DNA of 64,000 nt from Vibrio marisflavi CECT 7928 (GTDB taxonomy: Bacteria > Pseudomonadota > Gammaproteobacteria > Enterobacterales > Vibrionaceae), in contig NZ_CAKLDM010000001.1 of assembly GCF_921294215.1 (NCBI RefSeq), positions 1,426,001 through 1,490,000 on the forward strand. The letters run 5' to 3'. Below the pieces are notes generated by a model. The model saw nothing but the letters and a program-made list of their open reading frames with translations. It ran no database searches and had not been told where the DNA came from. Both the position numbers and the translations under genes were made by a program. Numbering within the stretch: the first letter of the stretch is position 1; every line of letters begins with the position of its first letter. Positions 53,308 to 62,833 of the stretch are shown here, piece after piece.

Positions 53308-54673
53308 GAGCTATTGTCAAATGTGGTGTATGGAGATCATGCAGTAGCCTGTTGATGAGTCTCCATTTCTTTCACCCCATCGATGAAGCGAACATCTTTC
53401 ACAACATCAGCCAGGAGTTTAAAACCTCGTAGACGACGCCACTTCGTCTCTGCACTGCGCATTAACTTGTAAGCCATCATCAACGTAGTCTTTCTGTTTC
53501 CACAGTTCTTCGTCTTGTTCGTGCGCAAGCGTACTGTGGCGAACATTGATTCTATCGGGTTCGTCGTCCTGATATGAACCCAGTGCTCTGCTGGGTAATC
53601 GTAGAACGCTAACATTTCAGCTTTGTCTTTCACCAAGCAGTCCGTTGCTTTTGGGTACTTGGCTTCGAAGCGCTTCTGGAAGGTTGAGAAGGCATGATAA
53701 GCCTCATTCCTGGTCTCTGCCATCCAGATATCTTGCAGTGCTTCCTTCATCCTAGGCTGAACACTTTTGGGCACCTTGTTAAGCACATTCGCTGTCTTAT
53801 GTACCCAGCAACGCTGCTGACCCGTTTGAGGCCAGCACTTAGCAACCGCTTTCCAGAAACCAAGTGCGCCATCTCCGATGGCTAGCTTTGGTGCTAACTG
53901 TAATCCCTGTGCTCGTAACTGCTCAATGAGTTCCGTCCAACTTGCTTCTGACTCTCGATGACCATCCAGAACGCCAAGGACTTCTTTGCGCCCAGTGTCA
54001 TCGACGCCAATAATGACGAGCAAACAGAGCTTGTCGTCCATTCTGACGTGACAGTAAATACCGTCAGCCCAGACGTAGACATAGCGACGCTTACCGAGGT
54101 CTCGTTTGCGCCACTGCTCGTATTCTTCATGCCATTGCTCCTTGAGGCGACAGATACTGTTGGCTGAGAGTCCTTTTGCATCCTTACCGAGCAGCGACTC
54201 AAGAGCGGGTAGCATATCGCCCGTCGATATCCCCTTGAGATAGAGCAGTGGGAGCAGTGTTGCTATGTTTTTAGTTCGCTTGAGATACGGTGGTATCAAG
54301 CTGCTATTAAATTTAACACCATTCCCTGAGCGATCTCGTACCTTAGGAATTTGCACTTCCACATCGCCGACACCTGTTTGTAAGGTTCTCTCAGGTAAGA
54401 AACCATTGCGAACTATGGCTTGTTTGCCGTCAACCATCGTATTCTGATATTGAGTAAGCAGCTGCTGAAGCTCCGCTTCAACAGCTTGTGAAATTAAGTC
54501 TCTTGCACCTTGGCGTATCAATTCAGTGAGCGGGTCTTGTGGTGTATTCAGTGAAACAACAGTATTATCAGTCATGCGGTGTACCTTTCTGTTAATCGTT
54601 CTGGTGAGAACTACATCAACAGATTACACCGCAACTTCTTTTCTCTTCCATACACCAGAAACCAGCATAGCTC
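53308..54673 (-). mobile_element. IS256-family insertion sequence, copy 2
   Basis: Second 1366-bp copy with the same ends and the same transposase product as the element at 29565-30930. It is flanked by the 9-bp duplication CCTCAATAC (53299-53307 and 54674-54682), which differs from that of copy 1, so the two inserted independently. It lies in the last codons of tnaA, in the same orientation. Confidence 0.95.
53337..54575 (-). CDS. IS256-family transposase
   Basis: Transposase of 412 residues, identical in sequence to that encoded at 29594-30832 (ADGIYCHV, IGDGALGFWKA and NPIESMFATVR hold the DDE residues). An intact second copy with no divergence at the protein level indicates recent transposition. 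Confidence 0.95.
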   Translation of the reverse strand: MTDNTVVSLNTPQDPLTELIRQGARDLISQAVEAELQQLLTQYQNTMVDGKQAIVRNGFLPERTLQTGVGDVEVQIPKVRDRSGNGVKFNSSLIPPYLKRTKNIATLLPLLYLKGISTGDMLPALESLLGKDAKGLSANSICRLKEQWHEEYEQWRKRDLGKRRYVYVWADGIYCHVRMDDKLCLLVIIGVDDTGRKEVLGVLDGHRESEASWTELIEQLRAQGLQLAPKLAIGDGALGFWKAVAKCWPQTGQQRCWVHKTANVLNKVPKSVQPRMKEALQDIWMAETRNEAYHAFSTFQKRFEAKYPKATDCLVKDKAEMLAFYDYPAEHWVHIRTTNPIESMFATVRLRTNKTKNCGNRKTTLMMAYKLMRSAETKWRRLRGFKLLADVVKDVRFIDGVKEMETHQQATA

Positions 54674-56041
54674 CCTCAATACAGGCGGCTCGTAGGAAAA
54701 ATCGAGCCCTTTCAATTTATCGACATTGCGACTCAGTTCGATAATAGCATCTGCGATATAGTCCATGTGATCGTTGGTGTACACCCGACGTGGAATTGTG
54801 AGTCTCATTAGTTCCATTTCACAAGGTTTCTGTTTACCTGTTTCTGGGTCTCTTCCTAGTAACAAAGAACCAATTTCTACAGCGCGAATACCCGCCTCTA
54901 AGTAGAGCTCATTACACAGGACCTGAGCTGGAAATTGGTCTGCTGGAATATGTGAAAGCATCTTTCCTGCATCGACAAATACAGCATGGCCTCCTGTGGG
55001 GTATTGGATTGGAATGCCTGCCGATCTCAACCTTTCACCTAGGTATTCAACCTGAGCAATTCGATATTTCAGAAAATCTTCGTCGGCAGCTTCGTACAAT
55101 CCCCTCGCGAGCGCTTCCATATCTCGCCCTGCCATTCCGCCATAGGTGACAAAACCTTCCATCGGAACACAACGCGTCTGCACCGCTGCAAACAACTCTT
55201 CATGATCACGAATACAGCACAAGCCACCGATATTAACCATTGGATCTTTTTTGGCTGACATTGTCAGCATGTCGCCATACTGATACATCTCCCGAACAAT
55301 CTCTAGGATCGACTTATCTTGGTAACCCTCTTCTCTCTTCTTAATGAAGTAAGCGTTTTCGCAGTATCGAGCGGAATCAATGATCACCGGGATATCATTT
55401 TTCGCCGCTATTTCATAAACTGCCCGCAAGTTCTTCATCGATACTGGCTGACCACCAGAGCTATTACAAGTGATAGTAGAAATAATCGCGCAGATATTCT
55501 TCGCCCCATAGTGCTCGATAGTGGCATTCAGTTTGTCGAGGTCGAAATTGCCCTTCCAATCGTACGGCGTTGTTGTATCAAATGCTTCTTCAACCAGCAC
55601 ATTAACCGCCTTGCCACCGTTTAGCTCGACATGTCCAGCTGTGGTATCAAAGTGGTAATTAGAAATAAACACTGGTGAATCCCCACCACGAACTTGCCGC
55701 ATCCGTTCAATAAGTGCGGGAAAAAGAATTTGTTCTGCTCCACGGCCTTGGTGGACTGGCACGGTGAGCTTGTAACCAAAGAAGTGCTCAACAGCATTGC
55801 AAAGATTAAAATAGTTACGGCTGCCAGCGTATGACTCGTCTCCCATCATGAGGCCCGCCCACTGGTTGTCACTCATCGCTCCTGTGCCGGAGTCGGTCAA
55901 CAGATCGATATAAACATCTTCGCTTCGCAATAGAAATGGATTGAGACCTGCTTCTTTCAGTGCTAATTCTCGATCTGCCAAAGTTGTCATCTTGATTGGC
56001 TCAACCATCTTGATTCTAAATGGCTCTGGTATGCGTTTCAT
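54611..56041 (-). CDS. tnaA: Tryptophanase with an IS-altered C-terminus
   Basis: PLP enzyme that splits tryptophan into indole, pyruvate and ammonia. Up to residue 456 it is a normal tryptophanase: [34 protein letters not shown], the PLP lysine in [10 protein letters not shown], and [17 protein letters not shown]. The next codons come from the IS end and add about 20 foreign residues ([13 protein letters not shown] and on) before a stop at 54611, replacing the natural HFTAKFKQI. The C-terminal helix of tryptophanase takes part in folding and tetramer packing, so activity is uncertain. It is preceded by a tnaC-like leader and a CRP-like site. Confidence 0.92.
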   Translation of the reverse strand: MKRIPEPFRIKMVEPIKMTTLADRELALKEAGLNPFLLRSEDVYIDLLTDSGTGAMSDNQWAGLMMGDESYAGSRNYFNLCNAVEHFFGYKLTVPVHQGRGAEQILFPALIERMRQVRGGDSPVFISNYHFDTTAGHVELNGGKAVNVLVEEAFDTTTPYDWKGNFDLDKLNATIEHYGAKNICAIISTITCNSSGGQPVSMKNLRAVYEIAAKNDIPVIIDSARYCENAYFIKKREEGYQDKSILEIVREMYQYGDMLTMSAKKDPMVNIGGLCCIRDHEELFAAVQTRCVPMEGFVTYGGMAGRDMEALARGLYEAADEDFLKYRIAQVEYLGERLRSAGIPIQYPTGGHAVFVDAGKMLSHIPADQFPAQVLCNELYLEAGIRAVEIGSLLLGRDPETGKQKPCEMELMRLTIPRRVYTNDHMDYIADAIIELSRNVDKLKGLDFSYEPPVLRELCWFLVYGREKKLRCNLLM

Positions 56042-56163
56042 GAGTTGTATCCTTCTGCTTATCCCGCCAACTTCAATCTCTTAAAGTAGCGTAAAATTTT
56101 TCTGAAAAGTCATATTGAAAATATGTCAAAGCTCAAAAGCATTGAGCGAGAAAAAACGAAGGA
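56042..56163 (-). promoter_or_regulatory. tnaC-tnaA spacer
   Basis: The region between the leader and tnaA. In E. coli it holds the boxA and Rho-dependent termination sites that govern tryptophan induction. On the minus strand here it starts with TCCTTCGTTTTTTCTCGC, contains a small hairpin (GCTCAA/TTGAGC, 56131-56147) and then runs pyrimidine-rich. Rho sites cannot be proved by eye. Confidence 0.4.
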
Positions 56164-56256
56164 CTAACTGGATTTATTAAGTAAGGAAAGGCAGTAATCT
56201 AGGTTATACCAAGAAGATAAAACGAGCTTAATATCCAGCATATCTATACGATTCAC
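56164..56256 (-). CDS. tnaC: TnaC-like leader peptide
   Basis: Frame of 30 codons starting at GTG (56256) with a perfect AGGAGG eight bases upstream. The product ends in a segment SSWYNLDYCL that parallels E. coli TnaC (SKWFNIDNK), with Trp16 and Asp20 at the same spacing (W, then D four later) as the essential W12 and D16. However the position expected for the critical Pro (W+12) is Lys28, and no Pro follows. Induction by tryptophan through ribosome stalling may therefore be lost or work differently. It is too short for ordinary gene calling; the strong ribosome binding site and position support it. Confidence 0.7.
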   Translation of the reverse strand: MNRIDMLDIKLVLSSWYNLDYCLSLLNKSS

Positions 56257-56282
56257 CGATTTATCCTCCTGTAAATAATAAG

Positions 56283-56333
56283 TGGTCACACTATACCTTA
56301 ATCAATACAAGTATAGCTGTGATTCCTTTCGCA
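56283..56333 (-). promoter_or_regulatory. Probable CRP-dependent tna promoter
   Basis: On the minus strand TGCGAAAGGAATCACA (56333-56318) fits the CRP site pattern TGTGA-N6-TCACA with one mismatch. A good -10 box TATAGT lies at 56295-56290. The CRP site centre is then about 41-43 bases before the expected start of transcription, the class II position, and the -35 is poor, as expected for a CRP-activated promoter. The tna operon of E. coli is also CRP-dependent. Confidence 0.6.
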
Positions 56334-56454
56334 TGGTTTATCCATCACCTCTGTAAAAATTCTATTAAAGATGCCATTTCAATACAGAAACAATTTGCAA
56401 TATTTTCGATTGCTAGGCAGTCTCTGCAAGACGGAATCTAATAGGATATAAATA

Positions 56455-57096
56455 ATGAAATTCATTAAACCTGCTTCATTTTTGTTGGCAATGGTATTTA
56501 GTACTTTCGCAATGGCAAAAGTAACCATCACTGTTCCTGATACAGTGGAATTGTTAGCGGCTAATAGTGAAACTCCTCAGATGGAAGGCAGCATGTTTTC
56601 TAGCAATAAAACCATTGTTCTGCCAAATGGTGATAACCAAATCGTATTTAAGTACGCTCCTTATTTTGACCAAGGTAAAAAACGCATAACGGTAGAAAGC
56701 CAAGCTATTATTGCTAAGTTCAATGCCAAAGATGCCAAACTGCATTTTGTATTTAACAAGTACAATACTCTTAGCCAAGCACAGAAAAACATCAACAATC
56801 TACAGTGGAACCTTGTTGACCAAAATGACAATAAACTAGTTGTCGAACAAGACCGTCTCATCAAAGAAGGCGTGCAAATAGGTCGAGACTACCCGCGTGA
56901 AGCTCAAGACTACAATACCAAAGGCGGCCCGGCTGCAATCGTCACAGCACTAACATTGACTCAACGAGCGCTTAAGCAAGGTGAACTGAAAGAAGTCACA
57001 GGGAAAAATACCGCTGAGGAAATGTTGCACTTCTGGTACGCAAAAGCTGACGCTGCAACCAAAGCAAAATTCAAGAAGTACGTAGAACAACACTAA
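56455..57096 (+). CDS. DUF2057-family periplasmic protein
   Basis: Exported protein of 213 residues with a signal peptide (PASFLLAMVFSTFAMA). The mature protein is beta-rich in the first half (VTITVPDTVELLAAN; KTIVLPNGDNQIVFKYAPYFDQG), as in YccT/DUF2057 proteins, with a helical C-terminus (GKNTAEEMLHFWYAKAD). Family function is not settled; E. coli YccT is reported to affect curli. It stands alone, divergent from tna. Confidence 0.78.
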   Translation: MKFIKPASFLLAMVFSTFAMAKVTITVPDTVELLAANSETPQMEGSMFSSNKTIVLPNGDNQIVFKYAPYFDQGKKRITVESQAIIAKFNAKDAKLHFVFNKYNTLSQAQKNINNLQWNLVDQNDNKLVVEQDRLIKEGVQIGRDYPREAQDYNTKGGPAAIVTALTLTQRALKQGELKEVTGKNTAEEMLHFWYAKADAATKAKFKKYVEQH

Positions 57097-57274
57097 GTTA
57101 TACTCGCTGGCAGCAATCGCTGTCAGCAATTCACACCCGTATTCCTCTCCCCCTTAACCTAACCTAGACTTCGATCACATTACTTCGTCTATACTTAATC
57201 GTACAAACTTAGTGCAGGGACACTAATCGTTTTCGCATTAAAGGAATAATGGTGAAGTAAAACGAGGCAGGGAA

Positions 57275-57808
57275 ATGGATCTCTCAATCAAGTCTCGGTG
57301 GGGACAAACTCTATTCGGCGGAAGTATCTTAGCCATAGTTATGGTGTTTATTATTTTAATCGGCACAATGCCAATAGTAAGCAATAAAACTGTAGCTGGA
57401 GACTTTTTATCGAACAACAGCGCATCAAAAGCGATTGTATTCTTTGGCTTTCCAGGTTGCTCTGATATATGCCCTTTAACTCTTGCGACGATAAGCCAAA
57501 CAATCCAACAGCTGCAAACCCAGCCACAGGTCATATTTGTCGATATCGATCCAAATAGCTCCCCTTCCCTCTCCCAGCAATACGCTCAGCAATTTCATCC
57601 AAGCTTTGTCGGTCATCATATTTCCATGACCAATTCCGAAAAGATGAAATCACAATTTGGGCTCAATATTAGTCAGCATGGCGAACTTATAAAACACCAA
57701 GGAAGAACATACGTATTGGAGCAACGCGAAGGACGTTGGCAAATAGTCAAAGCCTACAACCCAAATACGTTTTCCGTCCAAGCCTTGCTCGAAGAAGTTC
57801 ATTTATGA
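57275..57808 (+). CDS. SCO1/SenC-like thioredoxin-fold protein
   Basis: Membrane-anchored periplasmic protein of 177 residues. One N-terminal helix (LAIVMVFIILIGTMP) is followed by a thioredoxin-like fold with the SCO motif C-x3-C (GCSDICPLTL), HISMTNSEKM and a later HQGRTYVLE. In SCO proteins the two cysteines and one His bind copper for oxidase assembly, or work as thiol-disulfide redox. It is about 20-40 residues shorter than typical SCO1. It is followed by the chemoreceptor gene 9 bases later, so the two form an operon, an unusual pairing. Confidence 0.75.
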   Translation: MDLSIKSRWGQTLFGGSILAIVMVFIILIGTMPIVSNKTVAGDFLSNNSASKAIVFFGFPGCSDICPLTLATISQTIQQLQTQPQVIFVDIDPNSSPSLSQQYAQQFHPSFVGHHISMTNSEKMKSQFGLNISQHGELIKHQGRTYVLEQREGRWQIVKAYNPNTFSVQALLEEVHL

Positions 57809-57817
57809 GGTTAGCTT

Positions 57818-59389
57818 ATGTTGAAAAGTCTATTTATTTGCTATGACGCCAATCTGTCTCCAGAGCTAAAGGAAAAGTTTAGCGAAGATTTTAAGCAGGC
57901 AGACAAATTATTGTTATATGTCATTATCGCCTATGCCGTATTTTTAAGCGCTTTAACTTCATGGCAAAATGGCTATTTCCTGCTTGGCATATTGGGTGGT
58001 GGCGGGCTCGCTTTGCTCGCGGCTATTACTTACACTACCTGTGCTGGCAGCATGATCTCGAGAGTCGTCATGGCGTCGATACTTACCGGAATGATGGCCA
58101 TTGCCATTCAGCAATCTAATGGGCTTGGCGAAGGTCACTTTTTGTTCTTCATCAACTTCGCCATCCTCAATAGATACCGAGATTACACACCAGTATTGGT
58201 ATTGGTGCTAACAACCGTAATACATCACCTCACACTCTCCTACTGCCAATATGCTGGCATTGAACTATGGGGAAGCCCACTCAAAGTATTCTCTTGGGGA
58301 GCAGAAAGTAGCATCGGGTTATTGGCTCCGCTTATCTATCACGTTGTCTGCGCGCTATTAGCTTTGTCAGTCTCAACTTATTATATTTACGAAGGCAATC
58401 GCCAATTCGTCGAATCAAGTATTGTAATAAGCTCCGTGGAGCAAGCAGCCAATGGAAACCTGATAGTACCCAGCGACGCAGGCATGGACTCGACTTTACT
58501 GGCCAGTGTACGAGGCTTCTTCCAGAACTTAACGGATATTATGCTTAGTCTAAATGGCGTGACAAAAGTGATAAGCGAACAAGCGATTGAAACTTCCTCC
58601 TCCTCAGAGATTCATTCTCAGCGTTCTGATAAACAACAGCAAGAAATGAAAGTAATTACTCACTCCGTTGATAACATGGCTTCCTCTGCAGCCAGCATCG
58701 CTGACAACGCGGAAGAGACAGCTGCGATTTCCCGGACTACAGAGCAGATCAGTGAAGAAGGCGGCAAGATGGCTAACATGAGCAAAGAATCAATCCATAA
58801 GCTCGCCGAACAAGTCAATGTTGCCTCGGAAATCATTGCAGAACTGGAAAAAAGTGGTGAGCAGATAGACAGCATCGTTGCCACCATTCGAGGCATAGCA
58901 GAGCAAACTAATTTACTAGCGCTCAATGCAGCAATAGAAGCGGCTCGTGCAGGAGAGCAAGGGAGAGGGTTTGCCGTGGTAGCCGATGAGGTACGGGTAC
59001 TGTCGCAGCGCACACATGACTCAACTGAAGAAATATCGAATATGGTATCCAACTTCCAATCTGCAACAAATTCGGCAGTATCGACCATGGAGAGCTGTCA
59101 TGAGCTAGCGCAAACCAGTGTCGAAGACGTATCGAATGCCACATCAAGCTTTGAGCAGATTGCTAACTCTATCCAAACCATTTCAGAGAAGGCAGCTCAA
59201 ATTGTATCTGCTGCAAGTGAACAGACAGAGATCACTCAAAATGTAAACGAGAATATGGTAGCCATTAACACACTATCCGAAGAGTTTTTGCAAGAATCAG
59301 CGCACAGCAAGGAAATGGCTTCTGAATTCCAGTTGCAAGCGGATAAGTTGGAATCTTTACTGTCTGCGTTTAAAACCGTGAAAGCCTAA
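57818..59389 (+). CDS. Methyl-accepting chemotaxis protein with multi-span membrane domain
   Basis: Chemoreceptor of 523 residues. Instead of a periplasmic sensor it has about six membrane helices in the first 190 residues ([80 protein letters not shown]), then the cytoplasmic signalling region with the tip at about 361-392 ([16 protein letters not shown]). Receptors of this kind may sense membrane or redox state. No HAMP is obvious. It is co-transcribed with the SCO-like gene (9 bases apart) and ends at a strong terminator. Confidence 0.85.
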   Translation: MLKSLFICYDANLSPELKEKFSEDFKQADKLLLYVIIAYAVFLSALTSWQNGYFLLGILGGGGLALLAAITYTTCAGSMISRVVMASILTGMMAIAIQQSNGLGEGHFLFFINFAILNRYRDYTPVLVLVLTTVIHHLTLSYCQYAGIELWGSPLKVFSWGAESSIGLLAPLIYHVVCALLALSVSTYYIYEGNRQFVESSIVISSVEQAANGNLIVPSDAGMDSTLLASVRGFFQNLTDIMLSLNGVTKVISEQAIETSSSSEIHSQRSDKQQQEMKVITHSVDNMASSAASIADNAEETAAISRTTEQISEEGGKMANMSKESIHKLAEQVNVASEIIAELEKSGEQIDSIVATIRGIAEQTNLLALNAAIEAARAGEQGRGFAVVADEVRVLSQRTHDSTEEISNMVSNFQSATNSAVSTMESCHELAQTSVEDVSNATSSFEQIANSIQTISEKAAQIVSAASEQTEITQNVNENMVAINTLSEEFLQESAHSKEMASEFQLQADKLESLLSAFKTVKA

Positions 59390-59405
59390 GTCGGGGAAGA
59401 TAGAA

Positions 59406-59441
59406 AAGAGCGAGGCTATTGCCTCGCTCTTGATTTTTCTT
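59406..59441 (+). terminator. Terminator after chemoreceptor gene
   Basis: Perfect 11-base stem AAGAGCGAGGC/GCCTCGCTCTT, four-base loop, followed by GATTTTTCTTT. Converging genes lie on both sides. Confidence 0.88.
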
Positions 59442-59453
59442 TCACTGAAACTG

Positions 59454-60842
59454 TTATGTCCAAAGCAACATAGCGATAGTTGTCAGAGCAAAGATACAGA
59501 CGATGTTAAGAATAATACCGACTCGCATCATCTCAGTTTGCTTAATGTGTCCTGTACCAAATACGATTGCATTTGGCGGAGTGGCAACTGGCAGCATGAA
59601 TGCGCAAGAAGCCGCCACAGCAATTAACACAGACAAAATCACTGGAGACATACCAAATGCTTCCGCAACCGTCGCAAATATCGGCACAAGTAACGCAGCA
59701 CTGGCTGTATTACTGGCAAACTCAGTGAGGAATACCACAAACGTTGCAATGATTAACACAACGAAAAGGATACCAAAGCTGGAAATCATATTGCTCAGTT
59801 CATGGGCTAAGAAAACACTCGCACCCGTCGCTTTCAGAACATTACTCAGACAGATACCACCACCAAACAGCAGTAATACACCCCAATCGGCCGTTTTTTC
59901 TATATCTTTCCAATGTACAACTCGAGCAAAGCTGACCAAAATGATCGCACCCAATGCAATAATGGTATCGAATTTCGCATAACCACCAAGAAACGCATTG
60001 ATAGGCTTACTGAAGATCCACATAAACACGGTGAGAGCAAAAATCGCCAAAGTAACGACCTTGCCTTTGTCCCAGTTAATGGCTTCATGATTGATTTCAA
60101 ATTCACCTTTCAAGTCTGGCTTCAACGTAAAATACAGCACTGCGACAGCGATAGGTAAAAGAACAATGGAAGTTGGCAAACCAAATTTCATCCAGTCGGT
60201 AAAGCTCAATCCAACTTCAGCAGCTGCAATGGCATTCGGAGGACTGCCTACTACCGTTGCAATACCACCGATACTGGCACTGTAAGCAATACCTAGCAAA
60301 ACAAATACGTAGGTTTTGTGGCCACTTTCCGAGTTAACTTTGCTTAATACACCTAGCACTAAAGGCAGCATCATTGCCGTTGTGGCGGTATTGCTGATCC
60401 ACATAGATAGAGCAGCTGTCACACCAAAGAGCATGAATACAGCGACACTCAATCTCCCTTTAGCAAGCAATAAAACCTTATCGGCTATGACTTTGTCCAA
60501 CCCCTGACGATGCATCGCTGCCGCCAAAGCAAAGCCGCCTAAAAATAAGAAAATGATAGAGTTTGCAAAGTTATTCAATGCCGTTTGCGTATTAAAGACA
60601 CCAAATAATGCGGCCATGACGGGTACGAGAATCGCTGTTACGGTGACATGCAGCGCTTCTGTCAGCCACAGCACAGCGATAAAACACAATATGCTTAGGC
60701 CGAGAACTACTTTTGGATCAAAGGGTAAAGTGTAATACAGCAATAAAAACAAACAGATGTCGGCAAGAATAATCAAGCTATTTCTGTTTAAGAACCACTC
60801 TCTTGTGTTGGTAGGTAAAGGAGCACCTTCATTTTTGTTCAT
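59454..60842 (-). CDS. INDY-type sodium/dicarboxylate symporter (DASS/SLC13 family)
   Basis: Inner-membrane carrier of 462 residues, the same length as the structurally known VcINDY of V. cholerae. The two Ser-Asn-Thr sites that bind the substrate and Na+ are present: [13 protein letters not shown] (about 145) and [13 protein letters not shown] (about 375). About 11-12 helices with two inverted repeats. It should import succinate and other C4-dicarboxylates with sodium. A possible CRP-like site (TGACAATTCAGTCACA, 60957-60972) lies upstream on the minus strand side, weak. Confidence 0.9.
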   Translation of the reverse strand: MNKNEGAPLPTNTREWFLNRNSLIILADICLFLLLYYTLPFDPKVVLGLSILCFIAVLWLTEALHVTVTAILVPVMAALFGVFNTQTALNNFANSIIFLFLGGFALAAAMHRQGLDKVIADKVLLLAKGRLSVAVFMLFGVTAALSMWISNTATTAMMLPLVLGVLSKVNSESGHKTYVFVLLGIAYSASIGGIATVVGSPPNAIAAAEVGLSFTDWMKFGLPTSIVLLPIAVAVLYFTLKPDLKGEFEINHEAINWDKGKVVTLAIFALTVFMWIFSKPINAFLGGYAKFDTIIALGAIILVSFARVVHWKDIEKTADWGVLLLFGGGICLSNVLKATGASVFLAHELSNMISSFGILFVVLIIATFVVFLTEFASNTASAALLVPIFATVAEAFGMSPVILSVLIAVAASCAFMLPVATPPNAIVFGTGHIKQTEMMRVGIILNIVCIFALTTIAMLLWT

Positions 60843-61175
60843 TATAATAATTCCTAAATTTACACAGACAATTTGGGCAAAAATGACTATTGGGCAATGC
60901 TAGGGGCTAGCCAGACAAGAACCGAGCAAAACCTGCTTTGGCATGCTGATACCCAATGACAATTCAGTCACATATGTTCACATAGATTTACAGAAGAAAA
61001 TAATTCACATAACAAAAACGTTACCCCAATCAATATAAGGTTATATGCTTTGCGACAATAGAATATTAGCTCTAGATAAATCACGCAGTGATTCGTATTT
61101 TGTATTCGCGTAGTATTTAGCTAACTGATTTTTTGCACCACAGTTGGCTTCTTTCAAACTCAATGGACTGAATAA
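60843..61175. other. Intergenic region between INDY and AEC genes
   Basis: About 330 bases between divergent transporter genes. A partial CRP-like site lies at 60957-60972 (one half perfect, the other 3 of 5). No RNA gene or repeat was seen. Confidence 0.4.
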
Positions 61176-62129
61176 ATGAGTGTTCTTCAACAGCTGTCTT
61201 TCTCTGTTTCTATAACAGGCCCTATTTGCTTAATGCTATTTCTTGGTATCTATCTGAGAAATACTGGTTTGATTAATGAGAACTTCATTGAGGTTGGCTC
61301 TAAGTTGGTCTTTAAGATCACTCTCCCGACCATGCTATTTTTGAGCATTGTGACTTCAAATCTAGACTTTTCAGGCAGTAGCTCTTTGATAATCTACGGC
61401 CTTTTCGCCAACATTTTGTTTTTTATCTTCACATCACTAATAGCAAAAAAGTACTACTCTAAGCCACAAGATCAAGGCGTTATTATTCAGGGCGGCTTTC
61501 GAGCCAATGCTGGTATTATTGGGCTTGCTTATGTGATAAATACATTCGGTCAATCAAGTATTGCCGTCGCGGCAATTTACGTGGCTAGCACCACAGTATT
61601 GTACAATGTGTTGGCCGTGATCGCCCTATCACCGACAGCCGGTGAATCAAACAACCAAGCATTTTCTGTTGTACTCAAAACGCTAACCAAAAACCCCTTA
61701 ACACAAGCTATCTTACTCGGTTTAGCTGTCTACGCTTTGTCTATCCCAATTCCACAAGTAGTAGTAAAAGCGGGCCAATACTTTGCAAACATGACACTAC
61801 CACTAGCGCTGCTTTGCACAGGTGGTTCGCTCGACTTTCGATCACTGAAACATGAAATAAAACCAGCATGGTTTGCGACCATCTTCCGCCTTGTGTTGTG
61901 TCCGCTGTTTTTGACTTTAGGGGGCTTGTTACTGGGCTTTCGAGGGTTGGAACTTGGTATAATTTATCTCATGAGTGCCGGTCCCGCAGCGGCTGCGAGT
62001 TATGTGATGGCAAGAGCCATGGGAGGGAACGCGAAGTTGGCTGCTAACATTATAGCTCTGACAACCTTTATGTCATTACTAACCACCACTTTAGGGATCT
62101 TCATTTTATCTAGCTTGAAATTAATATAA
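61176..62129 (+). CDS. AEC-family transporter (auxin efflux carrier type)
   Basis: Inner-membrane carrier of 317 residues with about ten helices in two halves. The SGPICLMLFLGIYLRNTGLI start, GFRANAGIIGLAYVINTFG in the middle and MSAGPAAAASYVMARAMGGN near the end are typical of the AEC/YfdV/MleP group, which moves organic acids such as malate or malonate. Substrate not known. It is divergent from INDY and followed by a hairpin. Confidence 0.85.
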   Translation: MSVLQQLSFSVSITGPICLMLFLGIYLRNTGLINENFIEVGSKLVFKITLPTMLFLSIVTSNLDFSGSSSLIIYGLFANILFFIFTSLIAKKYYSKPQDQGVIIQGGFRANAGIIGLAYVINTFGQSSIAVAAIYVASTTVLYNVLAVIALSPTAGESNNQAFSVVLKTLTKNPLTQAILLGLAVYALSIPIPQVVVKAGQYFANMTLPLALLCTGGSLDFRSLKHEIKPAWFATIFRLVLCPLFLTLGGLLLGFRGLELGIIYLMSAGPAAAASYVMARAMGGNAKLAANIIALTTFMSLLTTTLGIFILSSLKLI

Positions 62130-62159
62130 TCCAGCGGGTTAAATCCTACTCGCTGGATT
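62128..62159. terminator. Hairpin after AEC gene
   Basis: Nine-base perfect stem AATCCAGCG/CGCTGGATT with a 14-base loop, beginning in the stop codon. The T tract is short (TTTAGAG). Converging genes on both sides. Confidence 0.5.
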
Positions 62160-62181
62160 TAGAGCAAAGCATTGAAGACGC

Positions 62182-62697
62182 TTAATTATATGCTCCGCTC
62201 GAGTAATGCAACTCATAGCTATGGCTGTATATTTCTAAGATGTTTCCAAATGGGTCTTCCATGTAGATCATGCGATAAGGTTTTTCACCTGGATAATAAT
62301 AACGTGGTGCTTTCATACGCTTCTTACCACCAGCAGCAACAATTTTCTCAGCAAGCTCTTCAACATTTGGATCTTGAACACAAAAGTGGAATATACCTGT
62401 TTTCCAGTACTCAAAGTTGTCTTCTGGGTTCTGTTGGTTTTTAAATTCAAACAGTTCAACACCAATGCGATCACCTGTAGATAAATGAGCGATGCGAAAC
62501 CTTTCCCATCCCGCACCAAACACATCAGTACACATTTCCCCGATAGCTGAATCGTCTTCGACGATTTCTGTTGGTTGCATAATTAGATACCAACCCAGTA
62601 CTTCAGTATAAAATTTCACTGCCGCTTCAAGATCGGGCACTGAAATACCGATATGAGAAAACGTTCTTGGGTAAGGCATTGGAGTTTCGATAGACAT
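62182..62697 (-). CDS. VOC-family (glyoxalase/dioxygenase fold) protein
   Basis: Protein of 171 residues with paired VOC units (TFSHIGISVPDLEAAVKFYTEVLGW; GIFHFCVQDPNVEELAEKIVAAGG; IYMEDPFGNILEIYSHSYE). His, Glu and His at the usual metal positions are retained (SHIGISVP, FHFCV, LEIYS). Longer than the common 130-residue glyoxalases. It is divergent from the LysR gene at 62834, its probable regulator. Substrate unknown. GAGG precedes the ATG. Confidence 0.8.
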   Translation of the reverse strand: MSIETPMPYPRTFSHIGISVPDLEAAVKFYTEVLGWYLIMQPTEIVEDDSAIGEMCTDVFGAGWERFRIAHLSTGDRIGVELFEFKNQQNPEDNFEYWKTGIFHFCVQDPNVEELAEKIVAAGGKKRMKAPRYYYPGEKPYRMIYMEDPFGNILEIYSHSYELHYSSGAYN

Positions 62698-62833
62698 ATT
62701 TCACCTCATTGGTTGCGTTGCGAGCTGAGCTCCATTTCGTTGAAGTAAATGTAACCTTACTGTTCAAGAATTAGAAATTATCAATAATTAGAATTATAAT
62801 AATTTTTTGTTATGAACTTTTGATTTGGTTGAT

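Noticed and set aside
29565..54673. The two IS copies as ends of one composite transposon
   Set aside because: Each copy has its own 9-bp target duplication (ACATCACTC and CCTCAATAC). A composite unit would share one duplication at its outer ends. The contents between them also look like ordinary chromosomal genes.
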